Source: Thiorhodovibrio litoralis
GTDB taxonomy: Bacteria; Pseudomonadota; Gammaproteobacteria; Chromatiales; Chromatiaceae
Assembly (NCBI RefSeq): GCF_033954455.1
Contig: NZ_CP121473.1
Coordinates: forward strand, 5,402,624 to 5,466,623
Length of the DNA stretch: 64,000 nt
Reading direction: 5' to 3'
Below, piece by piece: positions 48,601-56,813 of the stretch. The notes beneath the pieces were generated by a model. The model was given only the letters and a program-made list of their open reading frames with translations, was not told where the DNA came from and did no database searches. The stretch's first letter is position 1; each line of letters starts with the position of its first letter. The translations under genes were made by a program, and so were the position numbers.

Positions 48601-48787
48601 GAGCAGCGGCGCCGGGGCGGAGACGCGCGCGGTGATCGGCACGGTGATTCTGTTCGGCGTGGTGGCGGCGACCTTGTTCACGCTCTTTGTGGTGCCGGTG
48701 GCTTATGATCTGCTCGCACGGGGAACGGGCTCGCCTGGAGAGCGTGAGCGGCGCCTCGAGCAGGAGTTGGCGCAGACGCCGGGCTAA
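45659..48787 (+). CDS. RND efflux pump, HAE1 family inner-membrane transporter
   Basis: A 1042-residue RND pump. It begins LSDLSIRRPVLATVMSLLLVAFG (TM1) and carries the proton-relay pair in LAIGLVVDDAIVVLENIHRRM (TM4). GILFVFLLGVAVVYLVLAAQFESWVHP and GLSAKNGILIVEFANQL are standard landmarks of the C-terminal half. Length and motifs fit drug/solvent/dye exporters of the HAE1 group rather than the metal (HME) type. It would form a tripartite pump with the adaptor and an outer-membrane factor from elsewhere. It ends convergently with the GGDEF-EAL gene, the two stop codons overlapping. Confidence 0.9.
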   Translation: MMLSDLSIRRPVLATVMSLLLVAFGLVSFDRLPLREYPDIDPPVVSIDTVYPGASANVVETRITQLIEDRIAGVEGIESIASSSEDGRSRITIEFGIGRDIDGAANDIRDRVSGVLDQLPVEAEPPDIQKVDSNDDVIMWLNLVSDRMTVPELSDYARRYMVDRFSVLDGVARVRVGGQQTYAMRVWLDRNALAARELTVADVESALRAENVELPAGSVESLDRQFSVRTERNFRTPEEFARLVVDRGEDGYLVRLGDVARVELGTEENRTVFRGNGVPMVGLGIIKQSTANTVSVADRAKAEMARLNPTLPEGMELKQSYDTSVFIKDAIKEVYKTLAIAILLVVTVIFLFLGSARAMLVPAVTVPVSLIATFSVLLALDFSVNILTLLALVLAIGLVVDDAIVVLENIHRRMETLGESRLVAAFRGTRQVGFAVIATTVVLLAVFVPIVFLRGDIGRLFSEFALTMSAAVVFSTFVALSLSPMLASLILPQSHGSDDGKPRRARLSAGVDWLFDRVRVGYAKLLEFFLRQKWIIALLFLVTIGLAWWMLTHIPQEYSPKEDRGAFFVLVNGPEGATFSYMEEYMDEIERRLLPYAESGEAIRVLMRAPRGHGGGEAFNNGIVILVMNSFDKRRSSWVIIDEVRAKLADLPGVRAFPVMRSGFGTRIQKPVQFVIGGGTYEELAEWRDILVEKIEESNPGLVGVDWDYKETKPQLSVEIDYDRAADLGIRIDTIGRTLETMLGSRKVTTYIDAGEEYDLILEGERDTQRTPGSLENLYVRSARSGHLVPLSNLVKVTETADSNELNRYNRVRAITIEANLADDLSLGDALSYLDGLVADNLPEQVVVDYKGQSADFRESGSGILFVFLLGVAVVYLVLAAQFESWVHPLVIMLTVPLAMAGALLGLWVTGQTLNIYSQIGLIMLVGLSAKNGILIVEFANQLRDQGQAFREALTEAAAVRLRPIVMTGITTAAGSIPLLLSSGAGAETRAVIGTVILFGVVAATLFTLFVVPVAYDLLARGTGSPGERERRLEQELAQTPG

Positions 48788-51192
48788 GTCAGCAACCGCT
48801 CGAAGGATTCCCGCGACATTGGCTTGGCGAGCAGGAAGCCCTGCACCGCCGGACAGCCGTTCTGGCGGAGAAAGTCGAGCTGGGCCTGTGTTTCGACCCC
48901 TTCCGCAACCAAAGCCAGGCCGTGGGACTTCGCCAGATGGATGATGGATAGAACCAGCGCGGCTTCTTGATCGCTGCCGGGCAGATCCATGATGAAGGAC
49001 CGGTCGATCTTGAGCGTATTGATGGGCAACCGGCGCAGATAGCCGAGAGCGGAATATCCGGTGCCAAAGTCGTCCAACGCAATGGGGATGCCGATCGCAC
49101 GCAGAGCCTCGAGCAGTTTGAGCACTTGCTCGGCGTTCTTGATCAGCACGGATTCGGTGATTTCCAGTTCCAGCAGTTGCGGTTGCAGACGGTATTTCTG
49201 CAGTAGTTCGTGGATGCGTGACTCGAGCCTGGGGCGCAGCTGGTGGGCGGACAAATTGACCGCCAGGCGCGCCGGGGCAATGCCGCGGTCCAGCCAGTCG
49301 CGCAAGGTGGCGCAAGTCGTCTCCAACACCCAATCGCCGATTTCGTGAATCAATCCGGTCTCCTCGGCGACAGGAATGAACGTGACCGGCGAGATCATGC
49401 CCTTTTCGCTGTGCTGCCAGCGCAGCAGCACTTCGGCGGCCTGAATCGCCCCGGTCTGGAGGTGGTATTGCGGCTGAAAGTGCAGAGAAAGCTCGCCCCG
49501 GACAAGAGCTTCGCGCAAGTCTTCCTCCAGATGATGGCGCTCGCGGGCGCGGGCGTTCATATCGTTCGCGAAGAAGAGATAGTCTTGCTCGTGCTCCGGA
49601 GTCTGGCGCAGCCGGGCCATGGCGATGCTGGCGTGACGTAGCAGGTTGTCTGGATCGGTGCCATCACTGGGGAATACCGCCACGCCAATGCTGGCCGTAA
49701 TGCTGAGGGTTTCGCGGCCCTGCTGCGCCAGTTTCAGCGTGACCGGCTGTTTGACCACACGCAGCACTTTCTCCGCCACGATGCCGGCATGCTCACGCTG
49801 GGCGATGTCGAACAGGGCAATGACGAACTCATCCGGCCCGGTGCGGGCGACCACGTCCTCGGCACGCAGGGCTTCGCGGATGCGCCCGGCCAGTTGCATC
49901 AGCAGCTCGTCACCGGCGGAAACACCCAGGCCATCGTTGATGCGCTTGAAGCGGTCGATGTTTAACAGCATCAGGGCGCCATAGGTACCCATGCGCTTGG
50001 CTTCTTCAAGTGCTTGGGCGAGCAGGATGCGCAACATGGAGCGGTTAGGCAGGCCGGTGAGAGTATCGAAGTAGGCGAGCTGGTAGATTTTTTCTTTCGC
50101 CTGCTGACGCTCGGAGATGTCCATCAGCATGGCGACATAATGGGTCAGCTGCCCCTCCATATTGCGCACAGCACTGAAGGAAAGCCAGCAGGGGAAGCTG
50201 TCCTTGCCCAGGCGACCACAGCGAATCTCGCCGATCCAATGGTCCTCGCGATCCGCCTCGAGCCGCAGGTTGCGCCAGAAATGCTTATCGTAGCGGCGGC
50301 AGTACAGGAAGCCGTGCTCGCGCCCGATGAGCTGGTCCGGCGCGATACCGAACAACCGCGCGAAGGCGCGGTTGGCCGACACGATGCGCCCCTGGACATT
50401 GGTGACCATGATGGCTTCTTCGCTGTACTCGAAGATGGCCGACTGCAGTCTGAGCCTTTCCTCGGCGCGGATGCGCTCGGTGGCGTCGATCAGGTAGCCG
50501 AGCAGCCCTTCGGGCTCGCCGTCCTCGTCGATCAGCAGGCTGAGATTAATGCTGGCCCAGAAGATTGACCCATCGCGGCGCTTGCGCTGCACCAGCATCT
50601 CGCCGCTGCTGCCGCTGTCGCAGGCCTCGGCCAGCAGGCTGTTGTCCTCGTCAGCATCGGCATAAAGAAAGAGCACATGGCGGCCGACAGCGTCCTCCTT
50701 CGGGTAGCCGAACATCTGCTCGGCACCGCGATTCCAGCTGGTGATGTAGCCGTCGAGGTCCATGCAGATGACGGAGCTGTTGATGGCGTCGAGCATGCGC
50801 CGATGCTGGCGCAGCGCATGGCAACAGGAGGCGCCCGCATCGCTCAGACGGTTGAGCTGATCGACCAGCAGGGTAAGCAAAGGCGTGAGCAGCGCGTTGA
50901 GCGGCGGCGAGGGAGGGTCAGCCAGGGCGAGGCACAGCTCGCCGCCGTCGGCAAGCGGATACTGCCAGGTCTGGCCAGCTGCAAAGGCGATGGGGTACCA
51001 GGTGGGTGCCTGTGCGGTTGCGGGGGCGGATTCCGGCGCGGGCGCGGATGCGGTGGCGTTCGCCGCATTGGCCTGAGGCGTGCGCAACGCGAGCCAGAAA
51101 CGATCCGGCTCCACCACGGACTGCAACTGCTCGGCGAACCAACGCAGCAGAGCATCGGGGTCTGCAGCGGGTACCGCTAGGGGTTCGACCAT
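48784..51192 (-). CDS. PAS-PAS-GGDEF-EAL cyclic-di-GMP signalling protein
   Basis: An 802-residue cytoplasmic regulator with no membrane spans. An unassigned N-terminal domain (about 1-120) is followed by two PAS domains (about 130-245 and 255-370; VICMDLDGYITSWNRGAEQMFGYPKED is the first). GGDEF spans about 380-540 but the signature reads TGPDEF, which likely lacks cyclase activity. EAL spans about 555-800 with EVLLRW in place of EALLRW; LAVNLSAHQLRPR and LDDFGTGYSALGYLRRLP are conserved, so phosphodiesterase activity is plausible. The start at 51192 has AGGGAGA before it; an upstream Met at 51234 is possible. It probably lowers cyclic-di-GMP in response to a PAS signal. Confidence 0.85.
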   Translation of the reverse strand: MVEPLAVPAADPDALLRWFAEQLQSVVEPDRFWLALRTPQANAANATASAPAPESAPATAQAPTWYPIAFAAGQTWQYPLADGGELCLALADPPSPPLNALLTPLLTLLVDQLNRLSDAGASCCHALRQHRRMLDAINSSVICMDLDGYITSWNRGAEQMFGYPKEDAVGRHVLFLYADADEDNSLLAEACDSGSSGEMLVQRKRRDGSIFWASINLSLLIDEDGEPEGLLGYLIDATERIRAEERLRLQSAIFEYSEEAIMVTNVQGRIVSANRAFARLFGIAPDQLIGREHGFLYCRRYDKHFWRNLRLEADREDHWIGEIRCGRLGKDSFPCWLSFSAVRNMEGQLTHYVAMLMDISERQQAKEKIYQLAYFDTLTGLPNRSMLRILLAQALEEAKRMGTYGALMLLNIDRFKRINDGLGVSAGDELLMQLAGRIREALRAEDVVARTGPDEFVIALFDIAQREHAGIVAEKVLRVVKQPVTLKLAQQGRETLSITASIGVAVFPSDGTDPDNLLRHASIAMARLRQTPEHEQDYLFFANDMNARARERHHLEEDLREALVRGELSLHFQPQYHLQTGAIQAAEVLLRWQHSEKGMISPVTFIPVAEETGLIHEIGDWVLETTCATLRDWLDRGIAPARLAVNLSAHQLRPRLESRIHELLQKYRLQPQLLELEITESVLIKNAEQVLKLLEALRAIGIPIALDDFGTGYSALGYLRRLPINTLKIDRSFIMDLPGSDQEAALVLSIIHLAKSHGLALVAEGVETQAQLDFLRQNGCPAVQGFLLAKPMSRESFERLLT

Positions 51193-51252
51193 GTATTCTC
51201 CCTGGCGTCGCGCAGCCGCGCGTCGATGTTGCAAGCTCGATGCAGCCGGACG

Positions 51253-52347
51253 TTAGTTGCCCGCGGATGACGAGAAGGATTCGACCCAGAGCAGCGTCTC
51301 GAGCTGCAAGGTTAAAAGTGTGAGTGCATCGAGTTCGAAATGTTGTGACAGAGTGCTCAGCTCCGGCGTGTCGCGCCCTTCAACCGCGCGCGCGAGGCCA
51401 AGCAGCTGCCCCGTCGGCCCCTGCTGCTCGAGCAAGGCGGCGAGAATGCTCTCTGGCAAGCCCAGCGGCCGCAGGAGGTTCTCAAGCGTATCATCAAGCA
51501 GCACATCGATCAGCGAGAAGACACCCACCATAAAGGCCTGATCGGACAGCTCGGTGTTCCAGCCAAGGTGGCGGGCGAGAAGCTCCATCAGCCGACCACG
51601 GAAGGCTGAGTGCCACAGCAGAATATTGACCTCGCCCTTGCTGGTCTGGCGGGTGAACATAAGCAACTGCAACCAGCGCTGCAGCTGGCGGCGCCCGAGC
51701 AGAGTAATGGCGTGGCGAAAGTTGGTGGCCGGGGTGCGCAGACTCAGTGCCGGGGAGTTGACCAGGTTGAGGAGATCGAACGCCAGGCGCGGCTGGGTCT
51801 TGAACAAGGACTCCAACTCGTCGGTGTCGGCATCGCTGGTGACCAGCCCGAGCAGGCGAGTCAGGGCAATCTGATCGGCCTTGGGCTGCTTGCCGGCGGC
51901 GCCTTGGTTGCCGGTCATGATAAAGGCCTCCCAGCCAAGATCAGCGAGCGGCTGGCATTGCTGCCAACCGGCCAGACCATCGGCCAGGGCCGGCACTGGG
52001 CCGACCGGGCCGGCAGGATCAGTCACGACATGCCAGTCGACCTTGTCCGCCTGCTCCAGCGCGGCGCGCGGGCCGCGCAGGCCGTATAAGATGCCCGACA
52101 CAGCTGGCGCCTGGTCGGCCGTCCCGTCGACAAGCGGGTGCACCAGGATCTGGTCGCAGGTGAGAGCCAGTGGCAAATACGCGGAGAGGCACGCAGTCGG
52201 GTCCAGCACGAAGAGCCATTCCGACGCATTGTCGCCCAAGCGCTGCTCAAGCAGGGCCGAGAGTTGGTCGGCTTGCTCGGGGATGCAGACGGTCTCCAGC
52301 CACAGGCCGTTGCGACGACGGCGATGGTCGAAAACTGGCGCGATCAA
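51253..52347 (-). CDS. HDOD-domain signalling protein with degenerate EAL-like N-terminus
   Basis: A 364-residue protein. The C-terminal ~200 residues are an HDOD domain (LTRLLGLVTSDADTDELESL, FDLLNLVNSPALSLRTPATNFRHAITLLGRRQLQRWLQLLMF), as in the YuxH/EAL-HDOD group. The N-terminal ~150 residues occupy the EAL position but lack the catalytic motif; only IAPVFDHRRRRNGLWLE at the start recalls it. The start appears to be TTG (52347); no in-frame ATG or GTG lies near. It precedes the GGDEF-EAL gene by 60 bp on the same strand, so the two probably form a cyclic-di-GMP-related unit. HDOD proteins act in signalling by partner binding; no enzyme activity is expected. Confidence 0.75.
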   Translation of the reverse strand: MIAPVFDHRRRRNGLWLETVCIPEQADQLSALLEQRLGDNASEWLFVLDPTACLSAYLPLALTCDQILVHPLVDGTADQAPAVSGILYGLRGPRAALEQADKVDWHVVTDPAGPVGPVPALADGLAGWQQCQPLADLGWEAFIMTGNQGAAGKQPKADQIALTRLLGLVTSDADTDELESLFKTQPRLAFDLLNLVNSPALSLRTPATNFRHAITLLGRRQLQRWLQLLMFTRQTSKGEVNILLWHSAFRGRLMELLARHLGWNTELSDQAFMVGVFSLIDVLLDDTLENLLRPLGLPESILAALLEQQGPTGQLLGLARAVEGRDTPELSTLSQHFELDALTLLTLQLETLLWVESFSSSAGN

Positions 52348-53003
52348 ACTCCAGGTGCCTATCGCCGCTGGCGGTGGCGAGTGCTCGGTACTGGTGTTGG
52401 TTGCTGAAATCGTTCAATCCCCTGGCGGTTGCGCTGCAAGATGATGGCGGCATTCGCCCAGCCATGCAGATCCCAATGGCGGCCACCGGTGCAGTCGGGC
52501 GCGCAAGGCTGGCGCCGACGATCAGGACCAGCGTGCCGAGGATGAATCAGGCTGACGCTGTCTGCGATGGCGAGCTGTGTTGAACTGTTCGCGGAGCTTG
52601 GCGCTGAGCGCGGTTCCGGTGCTAATGCTCCAGTAGACTAAGCGGCAAAAGCCGCATGGCGGCGTGCGAAATTCCCCGGCTGGCGCGAATCCCTGTTGGT
52701 GGCTGACGTGTGGCATTGGTGGATGTCCCTTGGCGATAATGCCGAGCTCAAGTGCTGTGTCGGTCGTGGGACCGAAAAGCTGGCTTGGTTCGGATTTTTT
52801 TGTTTGCTGGCTTCTCCTTAACTATGGTGCATGGAGGCGCAATGGAACATCGTTAGTTAGTGCAGTGTAGATGGTGGAAAATACCTAGAGGGCGGGTGGA
52901 AAACCCAAAGAAATCGACTTCTAGCGCCGGAATCTGGGTGGAACTTGGGTGGAAGCTGGGTGGAATGAGGGGGGGGGGTCACAAATCCGAATGATGGCAA
53001 GCC
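52348..53003. other. Long intergenic region with 11-bp repeats and a G tract
   Basis: About 655 bp without a convincing gene. It contains a hairpin GCGGC-AAAA-GCCGC (52642-52655), three GGGTGGAA copies at 52936, 52947 and 52958 (11-bp period, with a related one at 52894), and a run of ten G at 52969-52978. The promoter of the HDOD/GGDEF-EAL pair must lie here, but I cannot fix it. Confidence 0.6.
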
Positions 53004-55403
53004 TCAGGCCAGGTCCTGCTCAGCCGGGGGTAAAGCCTGGCGTTCGGTCATGACGCGGCAGATGGTCTCGGCCAGCTCGCGGATGTTGATGGGCTTGGTC
53101 AGGTAGGCGTCGAACCCGGAATCCAAACCGCGCTGGATGTCATTGGCGGTGGCGTTAGCCGTGACAGCGATAACGGGGATGGCCGCGGTGAGTGGATCGG
53201 CCCGCAGCGCGCTCAGGACCTGATAGCCGTTCATGCCGGCCATGTGGATATCGAGCAGAATCAAGTCCGGTTGCTGCTCGCGCGCCTGCTCGATGCCTGC
53301 TTGCCCGTTGTCGACGCTGAGGGGGTGCAGCTGCGGGTAACGCGCGAGCATGCGCTCCATCAGGCGCATGTTGGATGGATTGTCCTCGATTTGAAGGATG
53401 CTTCGCACGCAGGACGGGAGCTCCGGCCAGACGACTGGCTCTGTGCTTGGCTGCTGCTCGCCGGCGTTCTCGGTCGGGAGCAAGAAGGCCGCGTCAAGCT
53501 CCATCCAGAAGCAGCTGCCCTCGCCAAGCCTGCTGCTGGCGCCGATGATGCCTCCCATGGCCTCGATCAGGCGGCGGCACACCGCTAGGCCAATGCCTGT
53601 GCCCTCACGATGGGTGTCGCGCTCGAGACGCGCGAACGGGCTGAAAAGTCCGGGGATCTGCTGCTCGTCAATGCCGAGACCGGTATCGGTCACCTCAATG
53701 CGGATGCGCCCTTCGGCGACCTGTTTGGCGGCGACCCGCACAGAACCGCCGGTTTTGTTGTACTTGACCGCATTGGAGAGCAGGTTGATCAGCACCTGCT
53801 TGAGGCGCACGCGATCGGCCGAGACCGCCATGTCGCCCAGCCTCTCCTGCTCGAGGCGAATGTGATTTTGGTGAGCGTAGGTTTGGAGCAGCGGCATACA
53901 TTCCGCCACCAGATCGCTGAGCGAGACCGACTCGAAGGTCAGCTCGACACGGCCTGACTCCACGCGAGCGAGGTCAAGCACCTCGTTGATGAGATGCAGA
54001 AGGTGTTTGCCGGCTTTGAGAATCTCACCAATACTTTCGAGTTGGTCCTCATTGAGCTCGTCGTCCTGCTCGAGCAGTTGCGCAAAGCCGAGCACGGCGT
54101 TCATCGGCGTGCGCAGCTCGTGGCTCATCAGGGAGAGGAACTCGGACTTGGCGCGGCTGGCCTGCTCGGCTTCATCCTTGGCCTGCCGCAGGTCCTGCTC
54201 GATCTGGCGGCGCTTGGTGACGTCGAGATGGGTGATGACAACCTGCGGATGCTCTTCACTGGCACCGCGCAGCGGGGTGATGCGCACCAGGTGAATCTCC
54301 TGGCGCTCACCCTGATTAAATGCCACTTCGGTTTCGGCCGAGGCGGCGCTGGCGTTGAGCACGGAACGCACCCCTTCGGCGAGGCACCCCATGTCGCTGC
54401 GGCCGCTCGCGGCAAGGGCATCGCAAAAGGCCAGATAATTGCCGCCGGAGGCGAGGCTTTTGCCGCGCTCTGGCTCGCGGTAGGGGTGGCGCTGCCAGGA
54501 GCGGTTGACGGAAATAATTTCACCCGCCGCATCGAGGACGCAGATGCGGGCTTCAAGCGAGTCGATGATCGACTGAACCTGCTCGCGGGCGCGCTTTTCA
54601 ATGAACTCGGCGTGCTTGAGCGGTGTGATGTCTTGAATGACCCCGAGCATGCGCTCCGGGGTGGGCTGATCGTCGTGGATCAGATTGGCGCGCGCCAGCA
54701 TCCAGCGCTCGCCGCCGTCGGGACGCTGAATACGGAATTCTTCATCCAGGATGTCGGTCCCGCTGACGCAGTTCTCGATCGAGTTGGCAAGGCGCGCGCG
54801 GTCGAGCGGATGGGCAGCGGCGAGAAACTCATGAAAGCCAAATTGCATGCGCGAGCTGGTGGAGCCGATCAACTCGGCGACACGGTCGGACCAGTAGACC
54901 TCGTCGGTGCGCAAATTCCAGTCCCACAGCCCGATATTGGCGAAGGCTTGACTGCGATTCAGGCGCTCCTCACTGATCGCTGATGCGCGCAAGGTTTCGC
55001 GGATGTGGCTCACATCCAGGGCCATGGCGGTCAACACTCGGTCGTCTGCCTGCGGGGCAACAGCGGCGTAGAGGCTGATGGGAATCTGCTCGCCAGTATG
55101 GCTGATGATCGGCAGATCGAGATCGAACCCCTGCCCGGTGTCCAGCGCACGCGTAACGGCTTGCTGAAGCTCCTCGCCGGCGCGGCCGCTGAAGAAGTCG
55201 GCCAGCCTCATGTGACGGATGTCGTCGCGCGTATAGCCAGTCGTCTGGCAAAGTTGCTCGTTGTAGACGAGAAAATGGCCAAAGCGATCGACAGTAAACA
55301 GAATGGCGGGCAGATGATCGAGCGCCAAACGGAGTTGGTCGCGCTCCTGGCGTAGGCTCGAGTCTGGCGAGGCTGCGGTTAGCTGGTCCTGCAAGTCGGG
55401 CAT
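53004..55403 (-). CDS. Hybrid sensor histidine kinase with PAS domains and receiver
   Basis: A 799-residue cytoplasmic hybrid kinase. Two or three PAS/PAC domains fill about 25-395 (ILFTVDRFGHFLVYNEQLCQTTGYTRDDI is the first; LWDWNLRTDEVYWSDRVAELIG the second). The HisKA domain has the phospho-acceptor His in SLMSHELRTPMNAVLGFAQLL, near residue 430. The ATPase domain shows VTDTGLGIDEQQIPGLFSPF and GTGIGLAVCRRLIEAMGG. The receiver (about 680-795) has the phospho-acceptor Asp in LILLDIHMAGMNGYQVL and ends with YLTKPINIRELAE. No membrane span, so it senses a cytoplasmic signal. It stands alone, with no output regulator beside it. The ATG at 55403 is preferred over an adjoining TTG. Confidence 0.9.
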   Translation of the reverse strand: MPDLQDQLTAASPDSSLRQERDQLRLALDHLPAILFTVDRFGHFLVYNEQLCQTTGYTRDDIRHMRLADFFSGRAGEELQQAVTRALDTGQGFDLDLPIISHTGEQIPISLYAAVAPQADDRVLTAMALDVSHIRETLRASAISEERLNRSQAFANIGLWDWNLRTDEVYWSDRVAELIGSTSSRMQFGFHEFLAAAHPLDRARLANSIENCVSGTDILDEEFRIQRPDGGERWMLARANLIHDDQPTPERMLGVIQDITPLKHAEFIEKRAREQVQSIIDSLEARICVLDAAGEIISVNRSWQRHPYREPERGKSLASGGNYLAFCDALAASGRSDMGCLAEGVRSVLNASAASAETEVAFNQGERQEIHLVRITPLRGASEEHPQVVITHLDVTKRRQIEQDLRQAKDEAEQASRAKSEFLSLMSHELRTPMNAVLGFAQLLEQDDELNEDQLESIGEILKAGKHLLHLINEVLDLARVESGRVELTFESVSLSDLVAECMPLLQTYAHQNHIRLEQERLGDMAVSADRVRLKQVLINLLSNAVKYNKTGGSVRVAAKQVAEGRIRIEVTDTGLGIDEQQIPGLFSPFARLERDTHREGTGIGLAVCRRLIEAMGGIIGASSRLGEGSCFWMELDAAFLLPTENAGEQQPSTEPVVWPELPSCVRSILQIEDNPSNMRLMERMLARYPQLHPLSVDNGQAGIEQAREQQPDLILLDIHMAGMNGYQVLSALRADPLTAAIPVIAVTANATANDIQRGLDSGFDAYLTKPINIRELAETICRVMTERQALPPAEQDLA

Positions 55404-55750
55404 CAATCGCGGTCTTCTTGTAGTTGGCTTGCTCGAAGTTCACCGGCCTAACGTGCTTAGTACGGCACCAGACACGCCGATGACGATAGCGATCTTTCGC
55501 AAGGTTTACAATGGCCAAACGCAATGGGCGCGACTTAATTTTGTCCCAGCGACTGACCAGTGACTGACACGCGGGCGTGAGCGCGCCCGAACACCGGCGA
55601 GATGAGATGTTCGCCTGCTCTGAGCAAGATATTGCCCAGACCGCTCCAATCCGCGGCATGACACGCACGCTTGGGCTCCCAAGGGACAGCCAGCGCCAGG
55701 CACACGGAACTTCCCGCGCACAAGACCATCGAAAAACCCCGACACAGCTA
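55404..55750. other. Intergenic region, no gene seen
   Basis: About 350 bp between the hybrid kinase and the rpoH promoter. Several short open frames occur on both strands but none shows protein-like composition or a ribosome-binding site. The promoter of the kinase gene should lie in the left part. Confidence 0.5.
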
Positions 55751-55780
55751 TTGTCAATCCGGCGCGGCCGGTGCTAAACT
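55751..55780 (+). promoter_or_regulatory. Predicted sigma70 promoter of rpoH
   Basis: TTGTCA (55751-55756) and TAAACT (55775-55780) with an 18-bp spacer. The start site would be near 55787, giving a leader of about 28 bases before the ATG at 55815. Confidence 0.6.
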
Positions 55781-55814
55781 CAATTCCTGAGAAAATTACT
55801 AGGGTATTGCCAAC

Positions 55815-56663
55815 ATGAGCCAAGCAATCGCTTCACGTACCTCGTTATCGACTGGAACCATCGACGCCTACATCAGCAGCGCTTACCAGATTCCTGTCCT
55901 GACTCTGGAGGAAGAGCGCAGCCTGGCCGAGGCGCTGAGAGACCACGGTGATATGCAAGCTGCCCGCCGCCTGGTGCTGTCCCATCTGCGGTTTGTCATT
56001 CGCATTGCCCGTGGCTACATGGGCTACGGCTTGCCACTGCCTGACCTGATTCAAGAAGGCACCGTGGGCCTGATGAAGGCGGTACGCCGGTTTGAGCCTG
56101 ATGTCGGAGTGCGCCTGGTGTCCTTTGCGGTGCACTGGATTCGCGCGGAAATTCACGAGTACATCTTGCGCAACTGGCGCATCGTCAAGGTTGCCACCAC
56201 CAAGGCCCAGCGCAAGCTGTTTTTCAACCTGCGGAGCTCCAAGAAGCGCCTCGGCTGGTTCACCAAGCAGGAGGTGGATCAGGTCGCGGCGGATCTCGGC
56301 GTCAAACCCGAGACTGTGCTCGAAATGGAGTCACGCCTGTCCAGTCATGACGCGGCCTTCGATGGGTACGAGGATGATGATGACGATTCGCCCTCGGCGC
56401 CTTCAACCTATCTGCCCGATGTGCGCATGGAGCCGGCCAGCCTGCTCGAGCGGGAGGACTCCGACACCTACGAGCGCGAGCGCCTGATGGCTGCTGTTTC
56501 GAGCCTGGATGAACGCAGCAAGACGATTTTGCGCGAGCGCTGGTTGTCCGAAAAGAAACTCACGCTGCACGATCTGGCCCAGCGGTTCGGCGTCTCGGCC
56601 GAGCGCATCCGCCAGATCGAGAAGAACGCGATGAAGAAATTGCGCACCCAACTCGAGCTCTGA
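55815..56663 (+). CDS. rpoH: RNA polymerase sigma-32 factor (heat shock)
   Basis: A 282-residue sigma factor of normal RpoH length. Region 2 is clear: [42 protein letters not shown] and [26 protein letters not shown]. It is followed by the RpoH box [17 protein letters not shown], which distinguishes RpoH from other sigma-70 members. Region 4 is [29 protein letters not shown]. It directs transcription of chaperone and protease genes on heat or envelope stress. In many gammaproteobacteria it follows ftsEX; here it does not. The acidic segment [18 protein letters not shown] before region 4 is longer than usual. Confidence 0.95.
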   Translation: MSQAIASRTSLSTGTIDAYISSAYQIPVLTLEEERSLAEALRDHGDMQAARRLVLSHLRFVIRIARGYMGYGLPLPDLIQEGTVGLMKAVRRFEPDVGVRLVSFAVHWIRAEIHEYILRNWRIVKVATTKAQRKLFFNLRSSKKRLGWFTKQEVDQVAADLGVKPETVLEMESRLSSHDAAFDGYEDDDDDSPSAPSTYLPDVRMEPASLLEREDSDTYERERLMAAVSSLDERSKTILRERWLSEKKLTLHDLAQRFGVSAERIRQIEKNAMKKLRTQLEL

Positions 56664-56813
56664 GCGATTCGCTCTTGGGTATGTGACCAATCCTGGCCGG
56701 CGGCCTGCGGGTCGCCAGCCAGCGGATCATCGGATACCCCCTTGGGGCTGGCAAAGCCTGGCGGCATTGAGAGACAATCGCGCTTTGCCGGTCTTTTGCT
56801 CGCGGAGCCGCTT

